Shown: positions 20,226 to 31,135, numbered from the stretch's first letter. The stretch is 64,000 bases of DNA from Mycobacteroides sp. LB1 (GCF_013449725.1 NZ_JACCFF010000002.1:124001-188000); one strand, 5' to 3'. The notes: generated by a model not told the origin, from the sequence alone. Translations and numbers: made by a program.

Positions 20226-21470
20226 ATGGTGACCGCCGCCGATATCGACGCCGCGGCCAAGCGCATCGATGAAGTGGTGCACCCGACTCCCGTTCAACAT
20301 GCCGATCGGCTCTCGATGCTCACGGGCGCCAACGTGTATCTCAAACGCGAAGACCTGCAATCGGTTCGGTCGTACAAATTGCGCGGAGCTTTCAATCTCC
20401 TGATGCAGCTCAGCGACGAGGAGAAGGCCGCCGGCGTGGTGTGCTCCAGTGCCGGTAACCATGCCCAGGGCTTCGCGCTGGCGTGCAAGTCGATGGGCGT
20501 GCACGGGCGCGTCTATATCCCGAGCAAGACGCCCAAGCAGAAGCGGCAACGAATCATTTACCACGGCAACGGATTCGTGGAGCTGATCGCGGTCGGCCAC
20601 GGCTATGACGAAGCGGCCGCCGCGGCCAAGGCCGATGCCGAACGTACCGGGGCCACCTTGGTACCGGCATTTGACGACGTGCGGACCATCGCAGGGCAGG
20701 GCACCATCGCTGCGGAGATCCTCGACCAGCTTGATGTCCAACCGGATGTTGTGGTGGTCCCGGTAGGCGGTGGCGGGTGTATCTCCGGGATCGTCACGTA
20801 CTTGCGCGAGCGGGCACCACAGGTGCGGGTCGTGGGCGTTGAACCGGCGGGTGCCGCGTGTATGGCTGCGGCCATGCGTGCGGGCGGGCCGGTTCCACTC
20901 GAGCATGTGGACCCCTTCGTCGACGGCTGTGCGGTAAAGGTGGCCGGGACGATTCCGTATCGGTTGCTGGCCTCGGCGGGGGAGGCTCTCACGTTGATGA
21001 CCGTCGACGAAGGTGCGGCCTGCACCGCGATGCTGGAGCTCTATCAGAACGAGGGGATCATCGCTGAGCCCGCCGGTGCGCTGTCGGTTGCCGCGCTGTC
21101 GGAGATGTCGATCGAGCCGGGATCCACTGTGGTGTGCCTGATTTCCGGTGGTAACAACGATGTTTCGCGGTACGGCGAGATCCTGGAACGCTCGCTGGTG
21201 CACCTGGGGCTCAAGCATTACTTCCTGGTTGATTTCCCGCAGGAGCCCGGTGCGCTGCGGCGTTTCCTGGGAGAGATACTCGGTCCGAATGACGACATCA
21301 CACTGTTCGAGTACGTCAAGCGGAACAACCGCGAGATGGGTGCCGCGCTGGTGGGCATCGAGCTCAGTAACGCCGACGACCTGCCGGGCCTGGTGGCGCG
21401 GATGAGCGATTCCGATTTGGATATCGAACGGCTGGAACCCGATTCGCCGGCTTTCCGCTACCTGACGTAG
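20226..21470 (+). CDS. ilvA: Threonine ammonia-lyase (threonine dehydratase)
   Basis: This enzyme converts L-threonine to 2-oxobutanoate, the first step of isoleucine synthesis, with PLP. The 414-aa product has the PLP lysine in SYKLRGAFN, the phosphate loop GGGGCISG, and a Ser/Thr family SSAGNHAQGFA motif. A single C-terminal ACT-like regulatory domain begins at HYFLVDFPQEPGALRRFLG and mediates isoleucine feedback in this family. ATG 20226 is used; TTG 20211 overlaps the ddn stop as TTGA and is a possible coupled start. Confidence 0.94.
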   Translation: MVTAADIDAAAKRIDEVVHPTPVQHADRLSMLTGANVYLKREDLQSVRSYKLRGAFNLLMQLSDEEKAAGVVCSSAGNHAQGFALACKSMGVHGRVYIPSKTPKQKRQRIIYHGNGFVELIAVGHGYDEAAAAAKADAERTGATLVPAFDDVRTIAGQGTIAAEILDQLDVQPDVVVVPVGGGGCISGIVTYLRERAPQVRVVGVEPAGAACMAAAMRAGGPVPLEHVDPFVDGCAVKVAGTIPYRLLASAGEALTLMTVDEGAACTAMLELYQNEGIIAEPAGALSVAALSEMSIEPGSTVVCLISGGNNDVSRYGEILERSLVHLGLKHYFLVDFPQEPGALRRFLGEILGPNDDITLFEYVKRNNREMGAALVGIELSNADDLPGLVARMSDSDLDIERLEPDSPAFRYLT

Positions 21471-21473
21471 CGG
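21455..21473. terminator. Hairpin at the ilvA/treX convergent ends
   Basis: CCGCTAC (21455-21461) and GTAGCGG (21467-21473) form a perfect 7-bp stem with a 5-nt loop. The stem contains the ilvA stop codon and lies 6 bp before the treX stop. There is no T-tract, so termination efficiency is uncertain. Confidence 0.4.
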
Positions 21474-21479
21474 GACCGA

Positions 21480-23627
21480 CTACCCGCTTTTACGCAGCAC
21501 GATGAGGGCGCGATCCTGCACCCGCACGGCCTGGCCCGCGTCGATGAGGGCAGAGCACTTGCCGGTCGGTTCAGCGGTGTCCAGTACCGCGGTCCATTGG
21601 TTGGCGTAGTCGCCGTCGGGCGTCACAAAATCCAACGGTTCGTCATAGGCGTTGAAACACAACAAGAAAGAGTCGCCGGACACGCGCTCACCGCGCGCGT
21701 TGGGTTCGGGAATGGCCTCGCCGTTGAGGAAGACGGCGAGGCTCTTGCCGAAGCCGCTGTCCCAATCGGCGGTGGTCATTTCCTCGCCGGCGGGTGTCAG
21801 CCAGGCGATATCGCGTACTTCCTCGCCCTCCCGAATCGGTCGACCCGCGAAGAACCGGCGGCGCCGGAACACTGGGTGTTGTTTGCGCAGCGCGATCACC
21901 GACGTGGCGAATTGCAGGAGGTCGGCGTTGGTCTGGGCTAGTTCCCAATCCATCCAGGACAGCGGGGAGTCCTGGCAGTAGACGTTGTTGTTGCCCAGCT
22001 GGGTCCGGCCGATCTCATCGCCGTGCGAGAGCATGGGTGTGCCCTGGCTCAGCACCAGGGTCGCCAGGATGTTGCGCATCTGGCGGGCCCGCAGTGCGAG
22101 GACTTGCGGGTCATCGGTGGGCCCCTCCACACCGCAGTTCCATGAGCGGTTGTAGGTTTCCCCGTCCTTATTGTTCTCGCCGTTGGCCTCGTTATGTTTC
22201 TCGTTGTAGGACACCAAGTCCCGCAGCGGGAAACCATCGTGCGCGGTGACGAAGTTGATGCTCGCGCTGGGTCGGCGCCCGGTGGCCTCGTACAGGTCGG
22301 ACGAGCCGGTGAGCCGGGAGGCGAACTCCCCGAGGGTGGCGGGCTGCCCACGCCAATAGTCGCGGACGGTATCGCGGAACTTGCCGTTCCATTCGGTCCA
22401 CAGCCCGGGGAAGTTCCCGACCTGGTATCCGCCCTCGCCGATATCCCAGGGCTCGGCGATCAACTTGACCTGACTGACGATCGGATCCTGCTGCACCAGA
22501 TCGAAGAACGCCGAGAGCCGGTCGACATCGTGTAGCTCGCGGGCCAGGGTGGAGGCCAGATCAAAGCGAAACCCGTCGACATGCATCTCGGTGACCCAGT
22601 AGCGCAGCGAGTCCATGATGAGCTGCAGCGTGTGTGGATTGCGGGCATTGAGGCTGTTACCGGTGCCGGTGTAGTCGGTGTACCGGGCGAGGTTGTCATC
22701 GTTGAGCTTGTAATAGGCGCGATTGTCGATGCCCCGGAAGCCCAGTGTCGGGCCGATATGGTCGCCCTCGGCGGTGTGGTTGTAGACAACGTCGAGAATG
22801 ACCTCGATATCCGCCTCGTGCAGTGCGCGCACCATCGCCTTGAACTCCGCGACGGAGCCACCGGCGTGCGGTGAGGACGCGTATCCGGCATGCGGGGCCA
22901 GGAATCCGAAGGTGTTGTACCCCCAGTAGTTTCGCAGCCCGAGAGCGATCAGTCGGCTGTCGTGGAAGAACTGGTGCACGGGCATCAGCTCGATGGCAGT
23001 AATGCCGAGGGAATGCAGATGGTCGATTACCACCGGATGTGCCAGACCGGCGTAGGTGCCTCTGAGCTCTTCGGGAACGCCGGGATGCGTCTGCGTCATG
23101 CCCTTGACGTGGGCCTCGTAGATGACCGTCTCGTGGTAGGGAGTACGGGGGCGGCGATCAGAACCCCAGTCGAAGTACGGATTGATGACCACGGTGGTCA
23201 TGGTGTGACCCAGGGAATCTCGCGCGAGAAGTACCTCGGTGTCGAGCGGTTCGGTCTGGTAGGAGATTAGTGGCGGCGAGACGGCGGGCGCATAGTCGAA
23301 TTCGCCGTGGAAGGCCTTGCCGTAGGGGTCGAGCAGCAGCTTGCTCGGGTCGCAGCGGTGCCCGCTCGTAGGATCCCAGGGGCCGTGTACCCGGAATCCG
23401 TAACGCTGGCCGGGGGAGATGGTCGGCAGGTAGCAGTGCCAGACGTACCCGTCGACCTCGTCGAGGGATATTCGGGTTTCGGTGCCGTCCTTGGCGACTA
23501 GGCACAGCTCGACGGCGCTCGCGACCTCGGAGAACAAGGAGAAGTTGGTGCCTGCTCCGTCATAGGTGGCACCCAGCGGATAGGGGTTGCCCGGCCATAC
23601 CTGAAGTGGTGGCAGGGTCATACTCAT
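21480..23627 (-). CDS. treX: Glycogen debranching enzyme (GlgX/TreX, GH13 isoamylase type)
   Basis: The product is 715 aa. It has an N-terminal CBM48 domain (YPLGATYDGAGTNFSLFSE) and then a GH13 barrel with VVYNHTAEG, the nucleophile in DGFRFDLAS, the acid/base in IAEPWDIGEGG, and VTAHDGFPLRDL. It hydrolyses alpha-1,6 branches of glycogen. In M. tuberculosis treX sits with treY and treZ, which make trehalose from glycogen. Here neither partner is adjacent, because ilvA follows directly and an acyltransferase precedes. It starts 35 bp after the acyltransferase stop, on the same strand. Confidence 0.93.
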   Translation of the reverse strand: MSMTLPPLQVWPGNPYPLGATYDGAGTNFSLFSEVASAVELCLVAKDGTETRISLDEVDGYVWHCYLPTISPGQRYGFRVHGPWDPTSGHRCDPSKLLLDPYGKAFHGEFDYAPAVSPPLISYQTEPLDTEVLLARDSLGHTMTTVVINPYFDWGSDRRPRTPYHETVIYEAHVKGMTQTHPGVPEELRGTYAGLAHPVVIDHLHSLGITAIELMPVHQFFHDSRLIALGLRNYWGYNTFGFLAPHAGYASSPHAGGSVAEFKAMVRALHEADIEVILDVVYNHTAEGDHIGPTLGFRGIDNRAYYKLNDDNLARYTDYTGTGNSLNARNPHTLQLIMDSLRYWVTEMHVDGFRFDLASTLARELHDVDRLSAFFDLVQQDPIVSQVKLIAEPWDIGEGGYQVGNFPGLWTEWNGKFRDTVRDYWRGQPATLGEFASRLTGSSDLYEATGRRPSASINFVTAHDGFPLRDLVSYNEKHNEANGENNKDGETYNRSWNCGVEGPTDDPQVLALRARQMRNILATLVLSQGTPMLSHGDEIGRTQLGNNNVYCQDSPLSWMDWELAQTNADLLQFATSVIALRKQHPVFRRRRFFAGRPIREGEEVRDIAWLTPAGEEMTTADWDSGFGKSLAVFLNGEAIPEPNARGERVSGDSFLLCFNAYDEPLDFVTPDGDYANQWTAVLDTAEPTGKCSALIDAGQAVRVQDRALIVLRKSG

Positions 23628-23661
23628 AGACCCTATCGGTCGCCCGCCGGGATCGCGCGGC

Positions 23662-25842
23662 TCACTGGCCCGGCGGAATCGGCCGCCACCACCCGGTGGC
23701 GATGGCGATCTGCCGCCCCAGCTCTTTGGTCATGGTGCGCATATAGGTGGCCGAGATGTGGTGAGAATCGTGATATACCAACACGTTTCCCTCTACAACC
23801 CGGCACTTGTCGGGTCGGCACACGGCGCGGGTCATGTCGAGGATCTTCAGCAGCGGGAACTGGTTCGCGATGGCGAGCGTCGGATTCACGTCGTCGAGCG
23901 CGCGGTTGCGATCCATGGCACATGAATCAGAGTTTCCACCCGCGGAAATGCAGTCTGCGGCGGCGTAGGTGGTGCCGTCCTTGTCGATGAGCCAGGGGGT
24001 GTCGCGCATGCCGAGAACCGGGATCCCGGCCTCGTCGAAGGCCGACCAGATACCTAAGTAGCTATCGGGCATCACGTCACCGTCGCCGAATGCCGAGCGC
24101 GGACGGGTAGTGGTGGTGAAGACGTACGCGGGGTGTTCCTTGATCAGCCGCGACATGACCTCGTCGACCCACTTCTTGCAATCGGGGTAGGGATCGTTGG
24201 ATCCGGCGATACGGGGGACCTCTTCGGTGCTGAGCGGGCAGCCCATCTTGAGATAGGTGGTGACCTTGAAGTTGTGTTGCCGCCCCAAGACGTCTAGCGC
24301 GGTGATCCAGTGTTCGGCGTGTGATCCACCGGCAAGAGCGATGGTTCGGGTGGCATGCGGATTGCCGTAGGTACAGCTGATTACCGCACGGTTTCGGAAA
24401 TCGCTGATGCAGTCCTGCTCGGTGGTGATCGGCAAGTCGTCGGAGGCTTCCAGCGTGGTAGGCCGCATCGGCAGATCGGGCACACGGTCGCCGTATAGCA
24501 GCGCCCCCGCGCCCGGATAGTCGCGCGGGCGTAGACCGGAGAGTTCCTTGCCGTTCGAGCGTTGCACCGTGACGTGTTCGAGCCACGTGAACGAGGTCGC
24601 GGTGAGTGCGACAGCCATCAGGACGATCGACGTGCCGAGCGCCAGCGTGGGGCGACGCAATCGGACCCACACCGTCGAGGATTTGGGCGAGACCCTCGGG
24701 TAGCGCAGGGGCGTCTCGACGAACTTGTTCGTCAGATATGCCAGCGCCAGCGACACACCGAGAATGGCCGCACCCTCCCACAGCGACACCTTGGGTTCGC
24801 CGCTGAAGACCATCCAGTACACCAGCAGTGGCCAGTGCCACAGGTACAGCGAGTAGGCCAGCGAGCCCAGCTCGACCGGTGGCCGGGTGGCGAGGAATCG
24901 ATTGATCACCGGTGGAGAGGTGTCGGCCGGCAAGTTCGCCGCCGACAAGATGAGGATCAGCGTGGCGACGACGGGCACCAGCGCTAGTGGGCCCGGGAAT
25001 TCGCGGACGCCGTTGATGAACGCGCCGCAGGACAGGATCGCCGCGAGGGCCGCGATGCTGAGGACCTGGCGAAGCCACATCGGCCAGCGCGTACCCGCTA
25101 CCAACGCGCCAACCAGCACGCCCAGCAGCAACTCCCAAGCCCGCGCGAACGTGTTGTAGTAGGCGAGCGACTGAAAGTCGATATGGGCGTAGATCGCGTA
25201 CGCGAAGGATGCGACGGCCAGACCCGCGATCACAGTGATGAGCACCGGGCGGATGAATCGGCCGAGCGGTTTGCGCAGAATGACGGCCAGCAGATACACC
25301 ACCGCCAGAAAGCCGACGTAGAACTGTCCCTGCACCGACATCGACCAGAGGTGTTGCAGCGGGCTCACCGACTCGCTGGCCGCCAGATAGTCGGCGGCGG
25401 TGTTGGCGAGCTCCCAGTTCTGGTAGTAGCCGAGACTGGCCAAACTCTGTTCGGCGAACGTCTCCCATCTGGTTTCCGGTTGCACCAGGACGGTGAGTAC
25501 GGCGCAGGCCGCCAGCACCAGGATGAGAGCCGGGAGCAGGCGCCGGACCAGTCGTTTCAAGACCGGCACCGGGTTGAGTGACGCTCCCTGTGTGGTCGCT
25601 GTGCGAAGTAGCTTGCTGCCGTAAAAAAAGCCGGAGAGGGTTAAGAAAACGTCAACTCCACCTGATACCCGGCCGAACCACACGTGAAATACCGCGACTA
25701 AGAAGATTGCCACGCCGCGCAGGCCGTCAAGGTCGTAGCGATGAAATGCCTTGTTGACCTTGGGTTTTGGGGTGGCGTCTATCGCCGCGGCGGGTGGCAC
25801 CTCGGGATCGGTCATTGGTTTGGTTGCTGAGACGAAGAACAT
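23662..25842 (-). CDS. Membrane-bound O-acyltransferase (AT3) fused to SGNH domain
   Basis: The product is about 726 aa. Residues about 45-420 form an acyltransferase-3 domain with ten or so helices, opening with the family signature [20 protein letters not shown] and [10 protein letters not shown]. The C-terminal third is extracytoplasmic and SGNH-like, with [12 protein letters not shown] (catalytic Ser block) and [13 protein letters not shown] (Asp-x-x-His block). Such proteins O-acylate cell-envelope glycans or lipids, as proposed for Rv1565c. ATG 25842 has GGGGG six bases upstream; ATG 25815 is the alternative. It is divergent from bioA. Confidence 0.88.
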   Translation of the reverse strand: MFFVSATKPMTDPEVPPAAAIDATPKPKVNKAFHRYDLDGLRGVAIFLVAVFHVWFGRVSGGVDVFLTLSGFFYGSKLLRTATTQGASLNPVPVLKRLVRRLLPALILVLAACAVLTVLVQPETRWETFAEQSLASLGYYQNWELANTAADYLAASESVSPLQHLWSMSVQGQFYVGFLAVVYLLAVILRKPLGRFIRPVLITVIAGLAVASFAYAIYAHIDFQSLAYYNTFARAWELLLGVLVGALVAGTRWPMWLRQVLSIAALAAILSCGAFINGVREFPGPLALVPVVATLILILSAANLPADTSPPVINRFLATRPPVELGSLAYSLYLWHWPLLVYWMVFSGEPKVSLWEGAAILGVSLALAYLTNKFVETPLRYPRVSPKSSTVWVRLRRPTLALGTSIVLMAVALTATSFTWLEHVTVQRSNGKELSGLRPRDYPGAGALLYGDRVPDLPMRPTTLEASDDLPITTEQDCISDFRNRAVISCTYGNPHATRTIALAGGSHAEHWITALDVLGRQHNFKVTTYLKMGCPLSTEEVPRIAGSNDPYPDCKKWVDEVMSRLIKEHPAYVFTTTTRPRSAFGDGDVMPDSYLGIWSAFDEAGIPVLGMRDTPWLIDKDGTTYAAADCISAGGNSDSCAMDRNRALDDVNPTLAIANQFPLLKILDMTRAVCRPDKCRVVEGNVLVYHDSHHISATYMRTMTKELGRQIAIATGWWRPIPPGQ

Positions 25843-25938
25843 TTTCGCCCCCAATGTACCCATGGTTGCCGAGAGTCTCGTCAGTTGTGCACTTACGGCG
25901 TGTGCGCCCCGAGGCGGATGGCTGCATATCGCTCGCCT

Positions 25939-27300
25939 GTGACAGGCTCGACAACTGTGCCGAGGTTGACACCAGATGAGGTCGGAGCCGTCGATGCTGC
26001 GCATGTATGGCATCCGTACAGCAGGATTGGCGACCCGATGCGACCGCTGGTGGTGACCGGCGCACGCGGGCCGAACATGACCGTGGTGCGCGCCGGCGAA
26101 CAGGTCGAGGTGCTCGACGGGATGAGCTCATGGTGGGCGTGTATCCATGGCCACGGACACCCGGCACTGGACCAGGCGGTGACCGCGCAGTTGGCCTCGA
26201 TGAGTCATGTCATGTTCGGTGGGCTCACCCACGAACCCGCCGCGCGGCTGGCGCAGCTGCTCGTGGAGCTCACGCCGCCCGGCCTGGAAACGGTGTTCTT
26301 CAGTGACTCCGGATCCGTGTCGGTGGAAGTGGCGATCAAGATGGCGCTGCAGTACTGGCGCAGCCTGGGACTGCCCGCCAAACACCGTCTGATGACCTGG
26401 CGTGGGGGTTATCACGGCGACACCTTCACCCCGATGAGCGTGTGCGACCCAGACGGCGGTATGCATTCGCTGTGGTCCGGCGAGTATTCGGTGCTGGCCA
26501 AGCAGATCTTCGCCGACCAGGTTCCCAGTGCATACGACGACGTGTACATGACGCGCTTCGAAGCGGAGCTGTCGGAGCACGCCGCAGAACTTGCCGCCGT
26601 CATCGTGGAACCGGTGGTCCAGGGCGCCGGTGGCATGCGGTTCCACGATCCGCGCTATCTGTCGGACCTGCGCGCCATCTGTGACAGGCACGGCGTACTG
26701 CTCATTTTCGATGAGATCGCGACCGGATTCGGGCGCACCGGCGAGCTGTTCGCCGCCGATCACGCGGACGTAAGCCCCGACATCATGTGCGTCGGCAAGG
26801 CGATGACCGGCGGCTATCTCACCTTGGCCGCCACGCTGTGTACCGGCAAGATCGCACGCACTATCAGCGACGGCCCGGTGGGCGCGCTCATGCACGGCCC
26901 GACTTTCATGGCCAACCCCTTGGCGTGTTCGGTGGCGGTCGCATCGATCGAGCTGCTGCTCTCCGGGGATTGGAAGTCACGAATCGCGGAGATCTCCGCG
27001 GGACTACGTGAGGGCCTGGCACCTGCCGCCGATCTCGACGGTGTCGCCGATGTGCGGGTCTGCGGGGCGATCGGCGTCATCGACATGGAGCTCCCGTTGG
27101 GGACGCGCGGCATGCAGATCGCTACGGACGCGGCGCTGGATGCGGGGGTGTGGCTGCGCCCCTTCCGGACCTTGATCTACACCATGCCGCCCTACATCTG
27201 CGGTGATGACGAGATCCGCCGGATCACCGATGCGATGGTGAGCGCGGCGACCGCTGTCGGGGTTGCATCGCAGGGGGCGAGCGCAGTGACCGGAAAATGA
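25939..27300 (+). CDS. bioA: Adenosylmethionine-8-amino-7-oxononanoate aminotransferase
   Basis: This PLP enzyme converts KAPA to DAPA in biotin synthesis with SAM as amino donor. It has the class III aminotransferase signature [19 protein letters not shown] and the PLP lysine in [19 protein letters not shown] and GHGHPALDQ are typical BioA segments. The start is uncertain: GTG 25939 gives a length like the M. tuberculosis enzyme (453 aa), ATG 25918 follows GAGGCGG with no spacing, and GTG 25957 is also in frame. No copy of the bioF/bioB palindrome is visible upstream, so its control may differ. Confidence 0.93.
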   Translation: MTGSTTVPRLTPDEVGAVDAAHVWHPYSRIGDPMRPLVVTGARGPNMTVVRAGEQVEVLDGMSSWWACIHGHGHPALDQAVTAQLASMSHVMFGGLTHEPAARLAQLLVELTPPGLETVFFSDSGSVSVEVAIKMALQYWRSLGLPAKHRLMTWRGGYHGDTFTPMSVCDPDGGMHSLWSGEYSVLAKQIFADQVPSAYDDVYMTRFEAELSEHAAELAAVIVEPVVQGAGGMRFHDPRYLSDLRAICDRHGVLLIFDEIATGFGRTGELFAADHADVSPDIMCVGKAMTGGYLTLAATLCTGKIARTISDGPVGALMHGPTFMANPLACSVAVASIELLLSGDWKSRIAEISAGLREGLAPAADLDGVADVRVCGAIGVIDMELPLGTRGMQIATDAALDAGVWLRPFRTLIYTMPPYICGDDEIRRITDAMVSAATAVGVASQGASAVTGK

Positions 27301-27314
27301 ACCCCGTGCGCTAA

Positions 27315-27331
27315 CCTGAACACCGTTCAGG
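27315..27331. promoter_or_regulatory. BioQ-type operator upstream of bioF
   Basis: The perfect palindrome CCTGAACACCGTTCAGG (7-bp arms, 3-bp centre) lies between bioA and bioF. It follows a TAACCT hexamer (27312-27317) that could be the -10 and ends just before the bioF ribosome binding site. The identical sequence occurs at 29811-29827 beside the TetR gene, as expected for the biotin repressor BioQ. Confidence 0.85.
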
Positions 27332-27343
27332 AGAGGAGGCCCG

Positions 27344-28486
27344 GTGGGTCCGACATCACCGCTTGCCTGGCTGGCCGAGGTCGAGCGTCAGCGTGAAGCC
27401 GCGGGATTGCGTCGACGGCTCCGTACCCGCAGTGCGGCCGAGCCCGAGATTGACCTGGCATCCAATGATTACCTGGGCCTGGCGCGACACCCGCAGGTCA
27501 TCGACGCCGGCATCGAGGCATTGCGGCTGTGGGGCGCCGGATCCACAGGATCGCGCCTGGTCACCGGCAATACCGAGCTGCACGAGGAGCTCGAGCACGA
27601 ACTGGCGACCTTCATGGGCGCCGAGTCTGCGCTGGTGTTCTCATCCGGATACACCGCCAATCTCGGTGCGGTGGTGGCACTTTCAGGACCTGGAACGCTC
27701 ATTGTTTCCGACGCGCGCACCCACGCCTCGTTGATCGACGCGTGTCGGCTGTCGCGGGCGCGGGTGGTCGTGACCCCGCACCGCGACGTGCAGGCGGTCG
27801 CTCAAGCCCTGGCGCAGCGCCCCGAGAAGCGCGCGTTGGTGCTCACCGACTCGGTCTTCAGTGCGGACGGTGCGCTGGCGCCGTTAAACGAGCTTCACGC
27901 GGTGAGCCACAGCCATGGCGCGGTCCTACTGGTTGACGAGGCGCACGGGCTGGGGGTGCGCGGAGTCGGGGGACGTGGCCTGGTGGCCGAGGCCGGTCTT
28001 TCAGGTGCCGACGATCTCGTCGTGACCGTCACACTCTCCAAGGCGCTGGGCAGCCAGGGCGGGGCAGTCCTGGGACCCGAGGCGATTCGTGCCCACCTCA
28101 TCGACGCTGCTCGCCCGTTCATATTTGATACCGGGCTGGCTCCGGCCGCGGCCGGAGCGGCACTGGCGGCTTTGCGGTTGATGGCTGTGGAACCCGAGCG
28201 AGTGCAAGCCGTCCTCGATCACGCCGCCACGTTGGGCGATTGGTGCGGGTTGGCGCATCGGCCGGAATCGGCAGTGGTGCCGGTGATTCTCGGTGATCCC
28301 GAGATCGCGTTCAACGCGGCCAAAGCATGTCTTGAGCAAGGTGTTCGGGTGGGCTGCTTCCGCCCGCCATCAGTTCCCGAGGGGCAGTCGCTGCTGCGCC
28401 TGACGGCCCGTGCCTCGCTCACCGAGGCCGATATGGACCGCGTGCGCGAGGTGCTCGCCGACGTGCTGGCACTGGCCCGACAGTGA
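27344..28486 (+). CDS. bioF: 8-amino-7-oxononanoate synthase
   Basis: This condenses pimeloyl-ACP/CoA with alanine, the first ring-forming step of biotin synthesis. The 380-aa protein is of the alpha-oxoamine synthase family, with [26 protein letters not shown] residues ([18 protein letters not shown]), [13 protein letters not shown], and the PLP lysine in [11 protein letters not shown]. The GTG start follows GGAGAGGAGG. Its TGA overlaps the bioD start by 4 bp, so bioF-bioD form an operon behind the palindromic operator. Confidence 0.95.
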   Translation: MGPTSPLAWLAEVERQREAAGLRRRLRTRSAAEPEIDLASNDYLGLARHPQVIDAGIEALRLWGAGSTGSRLVTGNTELHEELEHELATFMGAESALVFSSGYTANLGAVVALSGPGTLIVSDARTHASLIDACRLSRARVVVTPHRDVQAVAQALAQRPEKRALVLTDSVFSADGALAPLNELHAVSHSHGAVLLVDEAHGLGVRGVGGRGLVAEAGLSGADDLVVTVTLSKALGSQGGAVLGPEAIRAHLIDAARPFIFDTGLAPAAAGAALAALRLMAVEPERVQAVLDHAATLGDWCGLAHRPESAVVPVILGDPEIAFNAAKACLEQGVRVGCFRPPSVPEGQSLLRLTARASLTEADMDRVREVLADVLALARQ

Positions 28487-29166
28487 CCGTCCTGCTGGTC
28501 ACCGGGACATCGACCGGGGTGGGGAAGACCGTGGCGACGGCGGCGTTGGCCGCCGCGGCGGTGAGCCAGGGAATCACGGTGACGGTCTGCAAGCCGGTTC
28601 AGACCGGCGACGACCGTGACGCCGACGAGGTTGCCCGATTGTCGGGTGTGACCCGGGTCGAGACGTTCGCGTCCTATCCCGAGCCGCTCACGCCGGTCGT
28701 TGCGGCCAATCGGGCCGGTATGCGGCTGCTGGATCGGGTGGAGATGGCGCAGGCGATCTATCGGTTGGATCGTCCGGGTGCACTCACGCTCGTCGAGGGC
28801 GCCGGGGGACTGTTGGTCGAGCTGGGCGCCGACGGGGTGACCCTGCGCGATCTGGCGATTTATCTCGACGCGCCGGTACTGGTGGTCACTACGGCAGATC
28901 TCGGCACCCTCAACCACACCGCCTTGACAATGGAAGCCCTTGCAGCACAGTCGGTTCCTTGTGCGGGGCTGGTGGTGGGGAGTTTCCCGGCGGAGCCCGA
29001 TTTGGCGCAACGGCTCAATCGTGACGACTTGGCGAGCCACTTCAAGACGCCTGTGCGCGCCGTGGTTCCGGAGGGGGCATCACGTTTGATGCCTGCGGTG
29101 TTTAGCGAGATGAGCGTTGCGCTCTTCGATCCTCAGTGGGTGGCCGAGCTCGTGGCCTCTAACTGA
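28483..29166 (+). CDS. bioD: Dethiobiotin synthetase
   Basis: This ATP-dependent enzyme carboxylates DAPA to dethiobiotin. The 227-aa protein opens with the P-loop [17 protein letters not shown], followed by CKPVQTGDD and [11 protein letters not shown], which are family hallmarks. GTG 28483 overlaps the bioF stop in GTGA. It runs tail to tail with bioQ with an 8-bp overlap. Confidence 0.95.
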   Translation: MTVLLVTGTSTGVGKTVATAALAAAAVSQGITVTVCKPVQTGDDRDADEVARLSGVTRVETFASYPEPLTPVVAANRAGMRLLDRVEMAQAIYRLDRPGALTLVEGAGGLLVELGADGVTLRDLAIYLDAPVLVVTTADLGTLNHTALTMEALAAQSVPCAGLVVGSFPAEPDLAQRLNRDDLASHFKTPVRAVVPEGASRLMPAVFSEMSVALFDPQWVAELVASN

Positions 29167-29803
29167 TCGTGCTGGACTGACGGGCCAGTTGACCGATTCC
29201 GTCGACCAGAAGGCGGACCCCGAAACCGAACTGTGCGGTGGGGTCGGCGAGGCCTGTGCCGTCCGCGAGAAATGATTGGCCGTCTTCGAGTGCCCCGGCC
29301 GAGTCCCATTGCAGTCTGGACTGTTCGTCGGCGACATACCCCAGCACGTAGTAGGTGATGCTGCGGGCGGCGAGTTTGGCAGGAATCACTTCCAGCCCCG
29401 CGGTCACGGCGGCATCGGCAAGGCGTCCGAGCACCGTGATCATGTGGGACGTCTGCCCGGAGGCGAAACTCGCCGACACCAGTTCGGCCCCGTCCTTGTG
29501 CGAGAGCAGCGCATCGCGCAGCGCGGTGCATAGAAACTCAATGCGCAGCTGCCAGGCCGAGTCACGGCGATCTGTTTCGGCCAGTGGCGCCAGCACGTGG
29601 TCGGCGACAGCGCCGAGCAACTGCTGCTTATTCGCGAAATGCCAGTACAGGGCGCTGGGCGCGATATCGAGCTCGCGGGCCAGTCGGCGCATGGTCAGGT
29701 CCGCGATCCCGTAATCGTCGAGGATCGCGGTCGCCCTGTGGACCAGGTCGTGTCGGTTCAGCGGGGACGAACGCCCCGCCTTGTTTGGCTCACTGATGGC
29801 CAT
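29159..29803 (-). CDS. bioQ: TetR-family biotin repressor
   Basis: The 214-aa TetR protein has an N-terminal helix-turn-helix ([33 protein letters not shown]) and a helical ligand domain. It is divergent from bioB. The only intervening DNA carries the palindrome CCTGAACACCGTTCAGG, which is repeated before bioF. This is the arrangement described for BioQ of Mycobacterium smegmatis. It is inferred to repress its own gene, bioB-bsaP and bioF-bioD. Confidence 0.88.
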   Translation of the reverse strand: MAISEPNKAGRSSPLNRHDLVHRATAILDDYGIADLTMRRLARELDIAPSALYWHFANKQQLLGAVADHVLAPLAETDRRDSAWQLRIEFLCTALRDALLSHKDGAELVSASFASGQTSHMITVLGRLADAAVTAGLEVIPAKLAARSITYYVLGYVADEQSRLQWDSAGALEDGQSFLADGTGLADPTAQFGFGVRLLVDGIGQLARQSSTIS

Positions 29804-29810
29804 ACTCTAA

Positions 29811-29827
29811 CCTGAACACCGTTCAGG
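29811..29827. promoter_or_regulatory. BioQ-type operator between bioQ and bioB
   Basis: CCTGAACACCGTTCAGG, identical over all 17 bases to the copy at 27315-27331, lies 7 bp from the bioQ start and 25 bp from the bioB start. A CTCTAA/TAACCT stretch on its left could be the bioB -10, as at bioF. Binding here would block both divergent promoters. Confidence 0.88.
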
Positions 29828-29852
29828 ATGAGATCGACGTGAGGAGCGCTGC

Positions 29853-30890
29853 GTGACGCAAGCAGCCGAAGTAGGCACCGTGGCGGAGGGTACCGACCGC
29901 GACATACTGGCGATCGCCCGTGAGCAGGTCCTCGAGCAAGGCGTTGGCCTGACCCAGGACCAGGTGCTGAGGGTGCTCCAGCTTCCCGACGACCGGCTGG
30001 AAGAGCTGCTCGCTCTCGCTCACGACGTCCGGATGCAGTGGTGCGGCCCGGAGGTCGAGGTCGAGGGCATCATCAGCCTCAAAACCGGTGGTTGCCCCGA
30101 GGACTGCCATTTCTGTTCGCAGTCCGGTCTATTCGCATCCCCTGTACGCAGTGCCTGGCTCGATATTCCGAGCCTGGTCGAGGCCGCCAAGCAGACCGCG
30201 AAGTCCGGCGCGACCGAGTTCTGCATCGTGGCGGCCGTCCGCGGACCCGACGAGCGGCTGCTCGCTCAGGTTGCGGCCGGTATCGAAGCCATTCGCAACG
30301 AGGTCGACATCCAGATCGCCTGCTCGCTGGGCATGCTTACCCAGGAGCAGGTAGACCGCCTGTCGGCGATGGGCGTGCACCGGTACAACCACAACCTTGA
30401 AACCGCCAAGTCGCACTTCCCGAATGTGGTGACCACCCACAGCTGGGAGGAGCGCTGGGACACCCTCAGGATGGTCCGCGAAGCCGGCATGGAGGTCTGC
30501 TGCGGCGGCATTCTCGGCATGGGTGAAACCTTGGAGCAGCGCGCCGAATTCGCCGCGAACCTGGCGGAGCTGGAACCCGACGAGGTTCCGCTGAACTTCC
30601 TGAACCCGCGCCCCGGAACGCCTTTCGGCGATCTGGAGGTGCTCCCGGCCTCGGACGCGTTGCGTGCCGTCGCCGCATTCCGTCTGGCGCTGCCGCGAAC
30701 CATACTGCGGTTCGCCGGCGGGCGTGAGATCACCCTGGGTGATCTGGGCGCCAAGCAGGGCATTCTGGGCGGTATCAACGCCGTCATCGTCGGCAACTAC
30801 CTGACGACACTGGGCCGTCCGGCCGAGGCGGACCTGGAGCTGCTCGTTGATCTGCAGATGCCGATCAAGGCACTCAACAGCAGCCTGTGA
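29853..30890 (+). CDS. bioB: Biotin synthase (radical SAM)
   Basis: This inserts sulfur into dethiobiotin to make biotin. The 345-aa protein has the radical SAM cluster motif CPEDCHFC (Cys-x3-Cys-x2-Cys) in [15 protein letters not shown], then [14 protein letters not shown] and [11 protein letters not shown], and the second-cluster arginine region [14 protein letters not shown]. The GTG start has GAGGAG at 29841-29846. The stop overlaps the next gene by 4 bp. Confidence 0.97.
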   Translation: MTQAAEVGTVAEGTDRDILAIAREQVLEQGVGLTQDQVLRVLQLPDDRLEELLALAHDVRMQWCGPEVEVEGIISLKTGGCPEDCHFCSQSGLFASPVRSAWLDIPSLVEAAKQTAKSGATEFCIVAAVRGPDERLLAQVAAGIEAIRNEVDIQIACSLGMLTQEQVDRLSAMGVHRYNHNLETAKSHFPNVVTTHSWEERWDTLRMVREAGMEVCCGGILGMGETLEQRAEFAANLAELEPDEVPLNFLNPRPGTPFGDLEVLPASDALRAVAAFRLALPRTILRFAGGREITLGDLGAKQGILGGINAVIVGNYLTTLGRPAEADLELLVDLQMPIKALNSSL

Positions 30891-31135
30891 CCAATACTCT
30901 CTATGTGATGGGTACCGAACCGGTGAACGCCGGTGAGTACAACGTGTACACCGGGGCGAAAATCGAGGGCTCGACCGGGTTGTCCATGCCGACGGCCGCA
31001 CAGTTGGGCTTGGAGCCTCCTCGGTTCTGTGCGGCATGCGGACGACGGATGATCGTGCAGGTTCGTCCCGACGGCTGGCGCGCCAAATGTTCGCGTCACG
31101 GCGAGGCGGACTCCAAGCAGCTCGAGCAGCGATGA
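30887..31135 (+). CDS. bsaP: Biotin synthase auxiliary protein BsaP
   Basis: The 82-aa product starts with GTG in the GTGA that also ends bioB, so the two are coupled. It has the sequence [16 protein letters not shown] and a short metal or cluster site FCAACGRRM followed 16 residues later by CSRHG. It matches Rv1590 in position and type. That family was recently shown to be needed for mycobacterial biotin synthase activity and to carry an iron-sulfur cluster. The function here is by orthology. Confidence 0.85.
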   Translation: MTNTLYVMGTEPVNAGEYNVYTGAKIEGSTGLSMPTAAQLGLEPPRFCAACGRRMIVQVRPDGWRAKCSRHGEADSKQLEQR

